Positions 1 through 8,567 are shown, counted from the first letter of the stretch. The stretch: DNA of 45,819 nt from Chamaesiphon sp. 341R_metabat_111 (GCA_025351825.1 JANXVE010000124.1:1-45819), one strand, 5' to 3'. The notes: generated from the sequence alone by a model not told the origin. A program made the numbers and translations.

Positions 1-230
1 ATTACCTTACTTAAAGTCGAGTTGAGCTTCACACCCAAACTAGCTAATTCTTGCTCGATCCGATCGCTAACATTTGATTTAATAGTGCGATTCTGTTGCA
101 GAGAAGGCACCTTAGCAACTGGCTCAACGACGATCGGATCGAGAGGCTTTTGCTGAGGCAAAGGCTTCGCCAACACCAACGCTAAATCTTCAAAAGTGAA
201 AACAGAACCAGTGATTGCTGAATGAGTCAA
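1..230 (-). CDS. Partial reverse-strand open frame, unknown function (runs off left edge)
   Basis: An uninterrupted reverse-strand frame enters from the left edge and is closed upstream by a TAG at 234-236. A TTG at 228-230 or later internal GTG/TTG codons could start it. The visible peptide includes FTFEDLALVLAKPLPQQKP and a charged stretch ending near SDRIEQELASLGVK. I recognise no domain. It may be the N-terminus of a real protein or a gene remnant; there is no ATG and no clear ribosome binding site. Confidence 0.3.
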   Translation of the reverse strand, partial: MTHSAITGSVFTFEDLALVLAKPLPQQKPLDPIVVEPVAKVPSLQQNRTIKSNVSDRIEQELASLGVKLNSTLSKV

Positions 231-384
231 AGGCTATCTGGAGCAACTGAAAACAGCTCGTACCTATTGGCCAACAGCAGTGAAGTATCCAGGCGCAAAC
301 AGTTTTTACAGCAAGAAATCTGTTTTCGAGGGGGTCGTGGAGATCGATCTCCATTTAATCAATAAATTGCGGATTGATAAGGAA

Positions 385-414
385 GTGTGCTGGGGGAGGC
401 TTCTCCCAGCACAC
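385..414. repeat. Strong inverted repeat (GTGTGCTGGG ... CCCAGCACAC)
   Basis: GTGTGCTGGG (385-394) and CCCAGCACAC (405-414) pair perfectly. The stem can be extended through an inner AG/CT with a two-base GG bulge, leaving the loop GCTT. No T-run follows on either strand, so a simple Rho-independent terminator is unlikely. GC-rich hairpins of this sort are common as dispersed palindromes in cyanobacterial intergenic DNA. It lies in a region (231-704) where I see no convincing gene; a 79-codon frame at 280-519 has no recognisable features. Confidence 0.6.
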
Positions 415-722
415 GTTCGCGCCGATTTACGCTACTGCTACACTGGTGAGCAAAAGCTTAAAAGTGCGCCACGTAAGTGTGATAGCAAGGTAGATTTAAG
501 TGATTTGTCTCGACTTTGATTAAATCCCATCCTAAATATGATAACCTTCTCCATTATGGTTCTTTGGCTCGATAAATCTGTCCGGACTATTGTAAAGACG
601 AGTGGGTTGATGAATCATTGAATGGTTTAAACTGGATTTTTTGGTTAAAAGCAGTTTACCCCTTTTACTCTCTAATCTAGTCTTCATCCGCTTTTAACCT
701 ACTTTTGGCAGTCAATCAGCTT

Positions 723-2090
723 ATGCACAGCCCCAATTTACCACCACAATCCCGCTCTCGTGCTGAAAGTATTGCTTTTGGCAAAGAGTTACGTACCAAA
801 GTATCCAGATCGAGTCATTCGCAATGGCAACCCACGCCAGATCGCTCCGAACCGATCGGACTGCTGGCTGCATCTAACGAGGGTAGACTGCCAGAATTGG
901 TGCCGATTCGGTACGGACGGATGTTGGCATCGCCCTTTGCCTTTTTGCGGGGTGCTGCTTCCATCATGGCAGCAGATTTGAGTAAAACGCCTCAGACTGG
1001 CATAGAGGTTCAAGCTTGCGGTGACTGTCATTTGTCCAACTTTGGCGGTTACGCTACACCAGAACGCAATCTGGTTTTTGATGTCAATGACTTTGACGAA
1101 ACATTGCCAGCCCCATGGGAATGGGACGTAAAGCGGTTAGCAACGAGTATTGTCGTTGCCGCTCGTTCGCTTGAACTTTCAGATAAAATCGGTTGGATAG
1201 CGGCGATCGCGGCGGTGCAGTCCTATCGCGAACATCTGAATGAATACGCCCAGATGACTGCACTGGATGTGTGGTATGCCCAGATTGGGGTCGAATCGCT
1301 GCTGACGTTTACGAGCAATCCTAAAGAACAGCAGAAACTCAAAAGTGAAGTCCACAAAGCACGGGCATTCACACCCTTATTAGGGTTACACAAATTGACC
1401 GCAACAGTAGACGGACAGCAGCGGTTTATCGATAATCCGCCCTTGGTATCCCATCCCGATCCTAAAGATCCGCTGGCAGCAGAAATGTTATCGGTATTCC
1501 ATAAATATCGGCAAACGCTGCGCGATGATGCTCGCCTGTTGCTCGATCGTTACCATGTTGTGGATGTCGCGATGAAAGTGGTGGGGGTTGGTAGTCTCGG
1601 TACGCGCTGTGGGATGGCTTTGCTAGTAGCCGAGGATGACGATGTGTTATTTCTTCAAATCAAGGAAGCCCGTGCTTCAATACTGGAGCCGCATGTTGGC
1701 AAGAGTGGCTACGGAAATCACGCCCAGCGGGTAGTCGCTGGGCAACACCTGATGCAAGCAGCCAGCGATATTTTTCTCGGTTGGACAACAGGCGATTGCG
1801 GTCATGACTACTATCTGCGACAGCTTAGAGACATGAAAACTTCGGTCGAGATTGAAGGGATGTCGGAGCAGGATCTCAAAGGCTATGCCCATTTATGTGG
1901 TTGGGCACTAGCGCGGAGCCACGCTCGATCGGGAGATCGATTTGCGATCGCTGGTTATCTCGGTCAAAACGATAAATTCGACCGCGCGATCGCCGATTTT
2001 GCCGTTGCCTATGCCGACCAAAACGATCGCGACTATCAACAACTAGTTAATGCAGTTGCCACAGGGCAGATTAAGGTACTTCAGGCATAA
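723..2090 (+). CDS. DUF2252 family protein
   Basis: This soluble protein of about 455 residues belongs to the DUF2252 family, a kinase-like-fold family of unknown substrate. Diagnostic motifs are GDCHLSNFGG (about residues 100-109 from the ATG at 723), followed by FDVNDFDE (about 119-126) and PWEWDVKRLA. The C-terminal half carries a conserved Trp/Arg-rich segment (HLCGWALARSHARSGD). A TTG at 705 would add six residues; I prefer the ATG at 723, though neither start has a good Shine-Dalgarno. The gene is 29 bp ahead of the SulP transporter and probably shares its transcript. Function is not known; family membership is secure from the motif pair. Confidence 0.9.
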   Translation: MHSPNLPPQSRSRAESIAFGKELRTKVSRSSHSQWQPTPDRSEPIGLLAASNEGRLPELVPIRYGRMLASPFAFLRGAASIMAADLSKTPQTGIEVQACGDCHLSNFGGYATPERNLVFDVNDFDETLPAPWEWDVKRLATSIVVAARSLELSDKIGWIAAIAAVQSYREHLNEYAQMTALDVWYAQIGVESLLTFTSNPKEQQKLKSEVHKARAFTPLLGLHKLTATVDGQQRFIDNPPLVSHPDPKDPLAAEMLSVFHKYRQTLRDDARLLLDRYHVVDVAMKVVGVGSLGTRCGMALLVAEDDDVLFLQIKEARASILEPHVGKSGYGNHAQRVVAGQHLMQAASDIFLGWTTGDCGHDYYLRQLRDMKTSVEIEGMSEQDLKGYAHLCGWALARSHARSGDRFAIAGYLGQNDKFDRAIADFAVAYADQNDRDYQQLVNAVATGQIKVLQA

Positions 2091-2119
2091 GTTTGGAAGC
2101 GGATCTCGACCGAAAATAT

Positions 2120-3823
2120 ATGAAAAAATCGATTGTAAATATCATCCAGCCACCAGCTAAACCCCGCTCTCGCTTGTTTCAGGGGATTTTACCCCTCAAC
2201 CGATCGAATATTGGTAACGATATCATTGGGGGCATTGTCCTGGCTGCGATCGGTATTCCAGAAGTGATGGGCTACACCAAGATTTCGGGCACGCCGATCG
2301 CCACGGGTTTATATACACTCCTACTACCCGCGATCGTCTTTGCAATCCTCGGTTCTTCTCGCCATCTCGTCGTCGCTGCCGACTCGGCAACAGCAGCAAT
2401 TTTGGCAGCAGGGCTATTGGGATTGGCACCACAGGGGCAGTCGCATTATTTAGCTTTAGCCCAGCTAGTCGCCATCCTGGTGGGTGGATTGCTGCTCTTA
2501 GCACGACTGTTTCGGCTCGGATTTCTGGCTGATTTTCTCTCGCGGACTGTCCTGATCGGGTTCTTGACTGGAGTGGGAATTCAAGTAGCGATCGGTCAAT
2601 TGCCAGGGCTGCTAGATCTCCAAGCTGTTGGACATCAACCGCTACAGCAAATTCTTGCCACGATCGCGGGATTGCCCCACGCGAACCCCTTAGCCATTGG
2701 CATTTCGATCGCCGTGCTGGTGACAATTCAATTATTCGAGCGATTTATCCCCAAATTTCCTGGCGCATTGCTGGCGGTAGCAGTCGCGATCTTTACCAGT
2801 TGGCTGTTTGACTTTGCCAGTCAGGGGATATCTGTCGTTGGTAACGTTCCGAGTGGTTTACCAGCTTGGGGTTTACCCGCCGTTACACTCGATGAAATCC
2901 CCCAAGTTATCGGGATTGCCCTGTCCTGTTGCATCGTCATCGTCGCCCAAAGTGCTGCCACCGCTCGTGCCTACGCTTTTCGCTATGGCGAGAGTTTTAA
3001 CGAAAATATCGATCTCGAAGGTTTAGCGGCAGCAAATCTAGCAGCGGGTTTGACGGGTACATTTGTTGTCAATGGTAGCCCGACGAAAACTGAAATCGTC
3101 GATACCGCTGGCGGACGCAGCCAAGTGGCTCAATTAGCTACAGTCGCTGTTGTCTTAATCGTTATCCTGTTTTTAACTAAACCGATTAGCTATCTACCCA
3201 ATCCAGTGTTAGCCGCAATTGTGTTCTCGATCGGGCTGCGCTTAATCGATATTAGGGGAATGCGATCGATCTTAAAAACCCATCCTGAAGAATTTTATCT
3301 AGCAGCAATCGCAGCGGTAACGGTAGTATTTGTTGGCGTTAAAGAAGGGATTATCGCGGCAGTCATGTTATCCCTCATCTTGCATGTGCGGCATAGTTAT
3401 CGCCCCCATTCTGCTATTATTATTCCCGATGAAAATAGGATGTGGCAAGCGATTCCCGTGCGCCCAGGCAATATTTCTGAATCGGGTTTGATTATTTATC
3501 GATTCAGTCGAGATTTATTTTATGCTAATGCCACTTTCTTTTCGGAAGAGGTACTAAGTTTAGCCAAAAGTGCCACTCCACCAGTCAGATGGTTTATTCT
3601 CGAAGCTAGGGCGATTACCGAAATCGACTACTCTGCATCTTTGACAATTCGAGATGTGGTGAAGGAATTATCGATGCAGCATGTTGCTTTGATTATTTCT
3701 GGTCTTGCGCCAGAAGTAAGGAGACAATTCGATCGCGATGGATTGACTGATTTAATTGGTACAAATCGGTTTTTCAACCATTTAGAAGAAGCATTAGTGG
3801 TGTTTCGCTCTGGGAGTATTTAA
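2120..3823 (+). CDS. SulP family anion transporter with STAS domain
   Basis: Inner-membrane SulP (SLC26-like) permease, about 567 residues. The N-terminal part has the usual run of hydrophobic helices beginning IGNDIIGGIVLAAIGIPEVM, with the central GSSRHLVVAADSATAAIL segment. The C-terminus is a STAS domain (FILEARAITEIDYSAS, then LIISGLAPEVRRQF). Family members move sulfate, bicarbonate or other anions, often coupled to Na+ or H+. In cyanobacteria BicA is a bicarbonate member, but nothing here fixes the substrate. An upstream TTG at 2093 would add nine residues. The gene follows the DUF2252 gene closely, which suggests co-transcription. Confidence 0.93.
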   Translation: MKKSIVNIIQPPAKPRSRLFQGILPLNRSNIGNDIIGGIVLAAIGIPEVMGYTKISGTPIATGLYTLLLPAIVFAILGSSRHLVVAADSATAAILAAGLLGLAPQGQSHYLALAQLVAILVGGLLLLARLFRLGFLADFLSRTVLIGFLTGVGIQVAIGQLPGLLDLQAVGHQPLQQILATIAGLPHANPLAIGISIAVLVTIQLFERFIPKFPGALLAVAVAIFTSWLFDFASQGISVVGNVPSGLPAWGLPAVTLDEIPQVIGIALSCCIVIVAQSAATARAYAFRYGESFNENIDLEGLAAANLAAGLTGTFVVNGSPTKTEIVDTAGGRSQVAQLATVAVVLIVILFLTKPISYLPNPVLAAIVFSIGLRLIDIRGMRSILKTHPEEFYLAAIAAVTVVFVGVKEGIIAAVMLSLILHVRHSYRPHSAIIIPDENRMWQAIPVRPGNISESGLIIYRFSRDLFYANATFFSEEVLSLAKSATPPVRWFILEARAITEIDYSASLTIRDVVKELSMQHVALIISGLAPEVRRQFDRDGLTDLIGTNRFFNHLEEALVVFRSGSI

Positions 3824-3951
3824 ACTAAGTCATAAGTCACCAGAAAAATTCATGAATTGCCCATACAGAAGTCAGAAGTTTGTGTTTGAGATGGAGAAGT
3901 AAACTCCCTATGTCATCTAAATAACTAGATTAAATTTAAAATAACACCCGA

Positions 3952-4590
3952 TTAAATTGTCAGATAAGTTTTAGCTAAAATAGCTGCTTGAGTCCGATCG
4001 CGTAAATTTAATCGATTCAAAATATTCGTCACATGATTTTTGACAGTACCCTCAGAAATATATAATTTCCCAGCAATTTCGCGATTATTAGCACCTACAG
4101 CAATCAATTTTAAAATTTCTAACTCGCGTGGAGTTAATTCCGCCAATTCTGGTGGTGAAGTAACCTCAGTTCGATCGACTCGACCAGACATTACTTTTGC
4201 CATCATGCCTGGTGCCAAATGAGTATAACCGAGTGCGACTGCTCGAATCGCCGCCGCAATTTCCTCGGAAGGAGTATCTTTGAGGAGATAACCTTTAGCA
4301 CCATATTTAATCGCCGCTGCCACATAAGTATCATCATCAAAAGTGGTCAGAACCAGAATATTTACATCAGAAAATTGCTGACAAATTTCCTTAGTTGCCG
4401 TCACGCCATCCATCACAGGCATTCTAATATCCATCAACACTACGTTCGGCTGAAGTTCTCTGACGCGATCGAGCGCGATTGCACCATTTTCCGCCTCACC
4501 AACTATTTCTAAATCCGGTTCTAACCCCAGTAGGGTTTTTAAACCCTGTCGAATCAAATTCTGGTCATCCACAAGTAGTAGTTTAATCAT
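3952..4590 (-). CDS. NarL/FixJ-family response regulator
   Basis: Response regulator of 212 residues: a receiver domain (phospho-acceptor D54 in VVLMDIRMP, acidic D8/D9, T82, K104) followed by a LuxR-type helix-turn-helix near residues 151-206 (LTPRELEILKLIAVG ... EGTVKNHVTNIL). It overlaps the 3' end of its cognate kinase by 8 bp, so the two are translationally coupled. It is expected to be phosphorylated by that kinase and to bind DNA as a dimer. A 32-bp inverted-repeat motif in the divergent promoter region (5923-5954), repeated upstream of the barrel gene at 8812, is a plausible operator; that link is inference. Confidence 0.95.
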   Translation of the reverse strand: MIKLLLVDDQNLIRQGLKTLLGLEPDLEIVGEAENGAIALDRVRELQPNVVLMDIRMPVMDGVTATKEICQQFSDVNILVLTTFDDDTYVAAAIKYGAKGYLLKDTPSEEIAAAIRAVALGYTHLAPGMMAKVMSGRVDRTEVTSPPELAELTPRELEILKLIAVGANNREIAGKLYISEGTVKNHVTNILNRLNLRDRTQAAILAKTYLTI

Positions 4591-5851
4591 TACCTAAAGC
4601 CTCATTGAGTGGAATAATTGCGACAATTTGACAACCGCCGGAGTGTAGTCGATCTAGATCGATAGCGGGGGTACTAATAATCTCAAACTTGCCCTGTAAT
4701 GATAGTACTCGTTCCCGCATCCCTTGCAAGCCAAATCCAGTCAGATTATTGCTGGGAATAAAGCCGCAGCCATTATCGACAACTCGTAATTCTAGTTCGG
4801 TAGGTCGGGTCTGAATTTCGATGACGACTTCACTAGCTTCTGCATATTTACTAATATTTGTCAATGCTTCTTGCACGATCCGATAGATGATAGTTGCTAT
4901 GGTTTGGGGCAAGTTTAGTGGCAGATCTAGGCAACAAAGTGGTTGAACATGATTGGATAGCTTAAATTCATCGGCTAATTTATAAATTGCGATCGGTAGG
5001 TCTAGTTTTTGGAGCGGATCGGCGCGGAGAGTTGAAACGGATTGACGGACATCTTTTAAGGCAGTCGAACCAAGTCGCTTGGCTTCTATTAATACTTCAA
5101 GAGATTTTTCTGGTTTAATTTGAGCGAGTTTGACAGCCATTTCTAAATGCAGATTGAGAGCCGTTAGAGAATGTCCCAAGGAGTCATGAATTTCTCTGGC
5201 AATCCGATTACGTTCTTGTAAACTGCCGTTTTCCTCAGCTTTGAGAGCATAATTGCGAATGCTTTGATTGGCGATCGCCAGTTCTTCTTTGGCATGTTTT
5301 TCCGCTAGAATTCGATCGATTAACAACTGCAAGCTGAGTAATATACCCCCAAATAAAACCACAAAACCCCACCGAAATCCATCACGACGTTCGCGATATT
5401 TCTCTGTAGGGGGAGTGTGAGGGCGAACCGTTTCAATCTGATTGCGGTTTTGAAATTTTGCTCCCGAACTGGATGGTAAATGGTGTGGAGAAAATAAGTT
5501 TATTGTCATTAGATATAGAGCGAATATCCCCACAGTAATCCACAATCGATATCGCCGTCCAAAGATTAGATAACTCCGAATCACTACAATAATATAGATT
5601 AAAACAGCCGGACGCATCCCTAGATAAGTAGCTACTAAAATCAAGCTAATTTGAGCGATCGTGTAAATAAGTTTAGTTGACAGTTTCTGGTCTATGGGTA
5701 GTCGTAATCCCATCGCCGCTAATACCGCTACAATCCCGATATTTAACCATTGTGGTTCGATTGATTGCATATGAGGAGACACTTCTAATGTCATCACCAC
5801 TGCAAATAAAATCCATTCAATATAAAGTAACGATCTTAGGGGATGGCGCAT
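4583..5851 (-). CDS. NarL-family (HisKA_3) sensor histidine kinase
   Basis: Membrane histidine kinase of 422 residues. The first ~120 residues form several hydrophobic helices, followed by a short polar stretch and another helix near 161-178. A short coiled coil then leads into a HisKA_3 dimerisation domain with phospho-acceptor H222 (NRIAREIHDSLGHSLTAL). The ATPase domain has the N box (IVQEALTNISKYAEA), DNGCGF and GFGLQGMRERV. Architecture resembles DesK/LiaS-type kinases that report on membrane or envelope state. It is divergent from the Spy-like gene and co-transcribed with the regulator at 3952-4590. The signal sensed is not visible. Confidence 0.94.
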   Translation of the reverse strand: MRHPLRSLLYIEWILFAVVMTLEVSPHMQSIEPQWLNIGIVAVLAAMGLRLPIDQKLSTKLIYTIAQISLILVATYLGMRPAVLIYIIVVIRSYLIFGRRYRLWITVGIFALYLMTINLFSPHHLPSSSGAKFQNRNQIETVRPHTPPTEKYRERRDGFRWGFVVLFGGILLSLQLLIDRILAEKHAKEELAIANQSIRNYALKAEENGSLQERNRIAREIHDSLGHSLTALNLHLEMAVKLAQIKPEKSLEVLIEAKRLGSTALKDVRQSVSTLRADPLQKLDLPIAIYKLADEFKLSNHVQPLCCLDLPLNLPQTIATIIYRIVQEALTNISKYAEASEVVIEIQTRPTELELRVVDNGCGFIPSNNLTGFGLQGMRERVLSLQGKFEIISTPAIDLDRLHSGGCQIVAIIPLNEALGND

Positions 5852-5922
5852 GAGGGGGTGGGAATTCGAGGGACTACTGTGTCTAACATAACTGGATTTG
5901 TTCCCAAAGTAGGCATTACCTT

Positions 5923-5954
5923 AGTCATATTTCGAGTAGATTAAAACCATGACT
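5923..5954. promoter_or_regulatory. Candidate operator: AGTCAT-N20-ATGACT inverted repeat (copy 1)
   Basis: AGTCAT (5923-5928) and ATGACT (5949-5954) form an inverted repeat with exactly 20 bp between the arms. It lies between the divergent kinase gene and the Spy-like gene. The same arms, the same spacing and similar flanks (GTCATAT at left, CCATGACT at right) recur at 8634-8665. A TAAGAT hexamer within AATAAGATAG (6018-6027) downstream could be the -10 element for the Spy-like gene. Confidence 0.5.
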
Positions 5955-6076
5955 GGAGTTAGATTATTTAAGAAATAGATCGTGACTTTAGCTCGATGTC
6001 GGAGTCGGGACGAAACGAATAAGATAGCAGCATGGAAATCAAACCTAGCTTTCAAACCAACCACCCCCATCCCACC

Positions 6077-6793
6077 ATGCTAAACAAAGTCGCTAAATTA
6101 CTTCCGCTGCTCGCACTCGTTATTGCCACTCCATCCTTTGCTGCTGGTAACTACTCTAGCCACAACAATGCCCACGGACAAATTGCTTATGGTGAGAAGG
6201 GACAACATTTGGACGATCTCAATCTGACTCCCGACCAAAAAGCCAAAATGGAGCAACTCCGAACAGCCACTCGCAGCCAAATCGATGCAGTCCTCACTCC
6301 AGCACAACGCCAACAACAGGAACAACTCAAGGGTCAACGCCAAGCTAACAAAAGTGGCAATGACATGAACCTCACCGCAGACCAAAAAGCGAAACTCAAA
6401 GCCATTCGTGAAGCTAATCAGGCTCAATTCAAAGCGATTCTCACCCCCGCTCAACAAGCACAATTGTCTCAAGGGCGCGGTGGATGGGGTCAGGGTAACA
6501 AGCTCAACCTTACTGCCGATCAAAAGGCCAAAATGGAGCAACTTCGAGCATCTGCTCGTACCCAGATGGATGCAGTTCTTACCCCCGCACAACAACAGCA
6601 GTCTCAAGCGCGTCAAGAACGTCGCAAAGGGATGCAAAATGGCTGGAAAAGCATGAATTTAACCGCAGATCAAAAAGCCAAAATCAAAACTATTCGTGAG
6701 TCTGGCGAACAACAGTTAAATGCAATTCTCACCCCAGAGCAACAAGCCAAGCGCAAATCGCACAAACATAGTGGCTGGAATAAGAATGGTTAA
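6077..6793 (+). CDS. Spy/CpxP-like LTxxQ-motif periplasmic protein, four-fold repeated
   Basis: Exported protein of 238 residues from the ATG at 6077, which places a Sec signal peptide first (MLNKVAKLLPLLALVIATPS, cleavage after FAA). An ATG at 6032 would add 15 polar residues. The mature chain contains eight LTxxQ motifs (residues about 50, 73, 99, 122, 145, 168, 195, 218). LTxxQ motifs characterise the Spy/CpxP periplasmic chaperone family, where two per protein are usual. Here they form four ~48-residue units in an A-B-A-B order: units 1 and 3 read MEQLR...DAVLTP, units 2 and 4 IRE...AILTP. It is divergent from a two-component system, as expected for an envelope-stress effector; chaperone activity is inferred. 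Confidence 0.8.
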   Translation: MLNKVAKLLPLLALVIATPSFAAGNYSSHNNAHGQIAYGEKGQHLDDLNLTPDQKAKMEQLRTATRSQIDAVLTPAQRQQQEQLKGQRQANKSGNDMNLTADQKAKLKAIREANQAQFKAILTPAQQAQLSQGRGGWGQGNKLNLTADQKAKMEQLRASARTQMDAVLTPAQQQQSQARQERRKGMQNGWKSMNLTADQKAKIKTIRESGEQQLNAILTPEQQAKRKSHKHSGWNKNG

Positions 6794-6879
6794 TACCATT
6801 TATCTAGTTTCGGTTCTCAGCTAGTCTAAGTTTTCTAAATGATGGTCGATCGATCTTCTCATTCGGTACTTGTCCAAAT

Positions 6880-6906
6880 TATAACTCGAACTGCGATCGA
6901 GTTATA
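6880..6906. terminator. Hairpin downstream of the Spy-like gene
   Basis: TATAACTCGA (6880-6889) pairs perfectly with TCGAGTTATA (6897-6906) around a 7-nt loop. There is no T-run directly after it. It lies 87 bp after the Spy-like stop and 100 bp before the next gene, so it could stabilise or end the upstream transcript. The assignment as a terminator is tentative. Confidence 0.4.
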
Positions 6907-7007
6907 TCTGAAATCATAGCAATACATTAGCTTGATATTTTTAGATTTCAATCTATTTATAGTCGAACTAGAATCATTCACTCTCATTACCCAACGAGGA
7001 TTTTTTC

Positions 7008-7355
7008 ATGTTAAAACTTACTTCACTAGCACTCGGTTTACTCACAGTTATCGCGATCGCTCCAGCCTCTCAAGCTGCGACAAATCCTAATCCGCTCTCT
7101 CTGCACACACCAGCCGGAGATCTTCACTCACAAGTTATTTTGAAAATTGGCGGACATCCAGACTACCGTGAAGGTGTTGAAGCCTACCGTCGCCGCGAGA
7201 TCGAGCTAGAGCGGGAGCGGGAAGCCCACCGTCGTCGCGAGATCGAGCTAGAACGGGAACGGGAAGCCGCACGCCGTCACCACAAATCTTCCAATCGCTA
7301 TCGCTCTGCCGATAATCGTGACAATTATCGCGGTGAATACCGTCGCGATCGCTAA
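7008..7355 (+). CDS. Small secreted protein with charged heptad-like repeats
   Basis: Protein of 115 residues with a clear signal peptide (MLKLTSLALGLLTVIAIAPA, then SQAA). Residues 58-85 hold two near-perfect copies of the 14-residue unit EA(Y/H)RRREIELERER, then a partial third (EAARRHH). The unit is rich in alternating Arg and Glu and should form a very stable single helix. The tail is Arg/Asn/Tyr rich. A GAGG ribosome binding site sits 9 bp before the ATG. No known domain is recognised. It lies between the Spy-like gene and the tandem membrane proteins and has its own terminator. Confidence 0.75.
   Translation: MLKLTSLALGLLTVIAIAPASQAATNPNPLSLHTPAGDLHSQVILKIGGHPDYREGVEAYRRREIELEREREAHRRREIELEREREAARRHHKSSNRYRSADNRDNYRGEYRRDR
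7179..7262 (+). repeat. Two tandem 42-bp coding repeats
   Basis: Two 42-bp units (7179-7220 and 7221-7262) encode the EA(Y/H)RRREIELERER repeats, with a degenerate third beginning at 7263. Differences are mostly synonymous GAG/GAA and CGG/CGA or C/T changes, which indicates recent duplication under protein-level constraint. Confidence 0.8.
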
Positions 7356-7373
7356 ATTAATCGACTAGAATTA

Positions 7374-7416
7374 GTTAACTAGATTGGGAGATCGCCCAAT
7401 CTAGTTAACATTTTTT
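7374..7416 (+). terminator. Rho-independent terminator
   Basis: A perfect 15-bp stem (GTTAACTAGATTGGG, 7374-7388, with CCCAATCTAGTTAAC, 7395-7409) encloses a six-base loop and is followed by A and six Ts (7411-7416). It starts 19 bp after the stop of the charged-repeat gene. This is the clearest intrinsic terminator in the window. Confidence 0.9.
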
Positions 7417-7522
7417 AATATAAATAATTTTCATTACGTCGGCATAGCCACTTGCCTTATAATCAAACGATGTAGAACAGGAATCACCACCGCCAATATT
7501 GCAAAATAATGTGATAATTATT

Positions 7523-7987
7523 ATGAAAAAAACTATCAGAAAATTTATTAGTGCAATGAGTGTTTCTAAAGAACCAACAGATAGTCAAGATCCAATTAAT
7601 CAGCCTCAAATCGAACACGATTCGATCGATGCTTTTTATCAACGGATGTTCGATCGAGATATTTACTTGCATGTTTCGGAAGTCTCGGTAGCAATGATTG
7701 GAGTTTGCCTAACAGGGGTATCTATTCTGAATGTAGACCAAGATGTCAACAATCTCGACACATACGTTGACAATTTATTGGCGATCGATTCCTTTATTTT
7801 CCTAGCTGCTTACTTGCTGTCATACTGGGTAGTCAGAGTGATGACTAAAGGTAATCGAAATGTTCGGCGAGTTGGAAATATTGCTAATGTGATTTTTTTA
7901 ATCGGCATGGTGTTCATGGCGATTATTTGTATCTGTGTTGTCTATCAAGGAGATTACACACCCAAGTTAACTGGTGCAGATTTATAA
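7523..7987 (+). CDS. Small three-helix membrane protein (paralogue 1)
   Basis: Hypothetical membrane protein of 154 residues from the ATG at 7523; a TTG at 7499 would add eight. It has a polar N-terminal ~50 residues ending in FDRDIYLHVSE, then three hydrophobic segments: VSVAMIGVCLTGVSI, FIFLAAYLLSYWVV, and VIFLIGMVFMAIICICVV. Between helices 2 and 3 lies a basic loop (TKGNRNVRRVGNIAN). It is clearly paralogous to the next gene and probably arose by tandem duplication. Function is unknown. The conserved DRD(I/V)YLH(V/I)SE motif before helix 1 is the family hallmark visible here. Confidence 0.8.
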   Translation: MKKTIRKFISAMSVSKEPTDSQDPINQPQIEHDSIDAFYQRMFDRDIYLHVSEVSVAMIGVCLTGVSILNVDQDVNNLDTYVDNLLAIDSFIFLAAYLLSYWVVRVMTKGNRNVRRVGNIANVIFLIGMVFMAIICICVVYQGDYTPKLTGADL

Positions 7988-8074
7988 CACGATCGGCATT
8001 AAAACACCATTCACTAAAGATTTTGGATAAATAAACTATCGTAGCTCAAACTTGTTATTAATGAGGTAATGCCC

Positions 8075-8506
8075 ATGAAAAAATTTACTGGAAACAGTCA
8101 CAATGGGATAAATATCTCTGAAGAAACATTAGCTCATCAAACTCCAGATCCTTTTCCACAACAGCGTCTACTAGATCGAGATGTCTATTTACATATTTCG
8201 GAAATATCTGTAGCAATGGTTGGCGTTTGCTTGACTGGAATTTCTATTTTGCAAGTAGGTCAGTATATTAGTAAAATCGCTACATATATGGACGATCTGC
8301 TCGCGATCGATTCCTTTGTATTTCTGACTTCATCTGTGCTGGCGTATTCCCTAGTCTGGACGACAACTAAGGGAAATAGTAACACCAGAAGAATTGGTAA
8401 CATTGCCAATTTCGTCTTTTTAATCGGCATGGTGTTCATGGCGATCGTCTGTGTATGCATTGTCATTAAAGGGGGTTATCCCCCAAGTATCTCATTGCCG
8501 CAATAG
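8075..8506 (+). CDS. Small three-helix membrane protein (paralogue 2)
   Basis: Hypothetical membrane protein of 143 residues and close paralogue of the gene at 7523. The ATG at 8075 is chosen because GAGG lies 8 bp upstream; another ATG occurs at 8069. It keeps DRDVYLHISE, the three hydrophobic segments and the loop TTTKGNSNTRRIGNIAN. The third segment FLIGMVFMAI is identical in the two proteins. The N-terminal ~40 residues are unrelated between copies, which suggests that the membrane core is the constrained part. The gene is followed by a hairpin at 8534-8563. Confidence 0.8.
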   Translation: MKKFTGNSHNGINISEETLAHQTPDPFPQQRLLDRDVYLHISEISVAMVGVCLTGISILQVGQYISKIATYMDDLLAIDSFVFLTSSVLAYSLVWTTTKGNSNTRRIGNIANFVFLIGMVFMAIVCVCIVIKGGYPPSISLPQ

Positions 8507-8533
8507 CTGAAACCACTGTGATATCTATAAAAT

Positions 8534-8567
8534 AGCCTTCGCCAATTACACCAGGCGAGGGCTGTTT
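8534..8567 (+). terminator. Probable terminator after the membrane paralogues
   Basis: AGCCTTCGCC (8534-8543) pairs with GGCGAGGGCT (8554-8563), ten base pairs with one G-T wobble, and is followed by GTTTCTGTT. It lies 28 bp after the stop at 8506. It is the main visible structure in the first part of the 305-bp gap 8507-8811; the rest of the gap holds the regulatory motif and -10-like element listed separately. Confidence 0.6.

Noticed and set aside
280-519. 79-codon forward frame as a gene
   Set aside because: No ribosome binding site or family resemblance, and it spans the strong hairpin; protein-like character is weak.
5881-5887. GTCTAAC in the kinase/Spy-like intergenic region as an attC box
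   Set aside because: No opposite core and no palindrome; the region is better explained as a divergent promoter.
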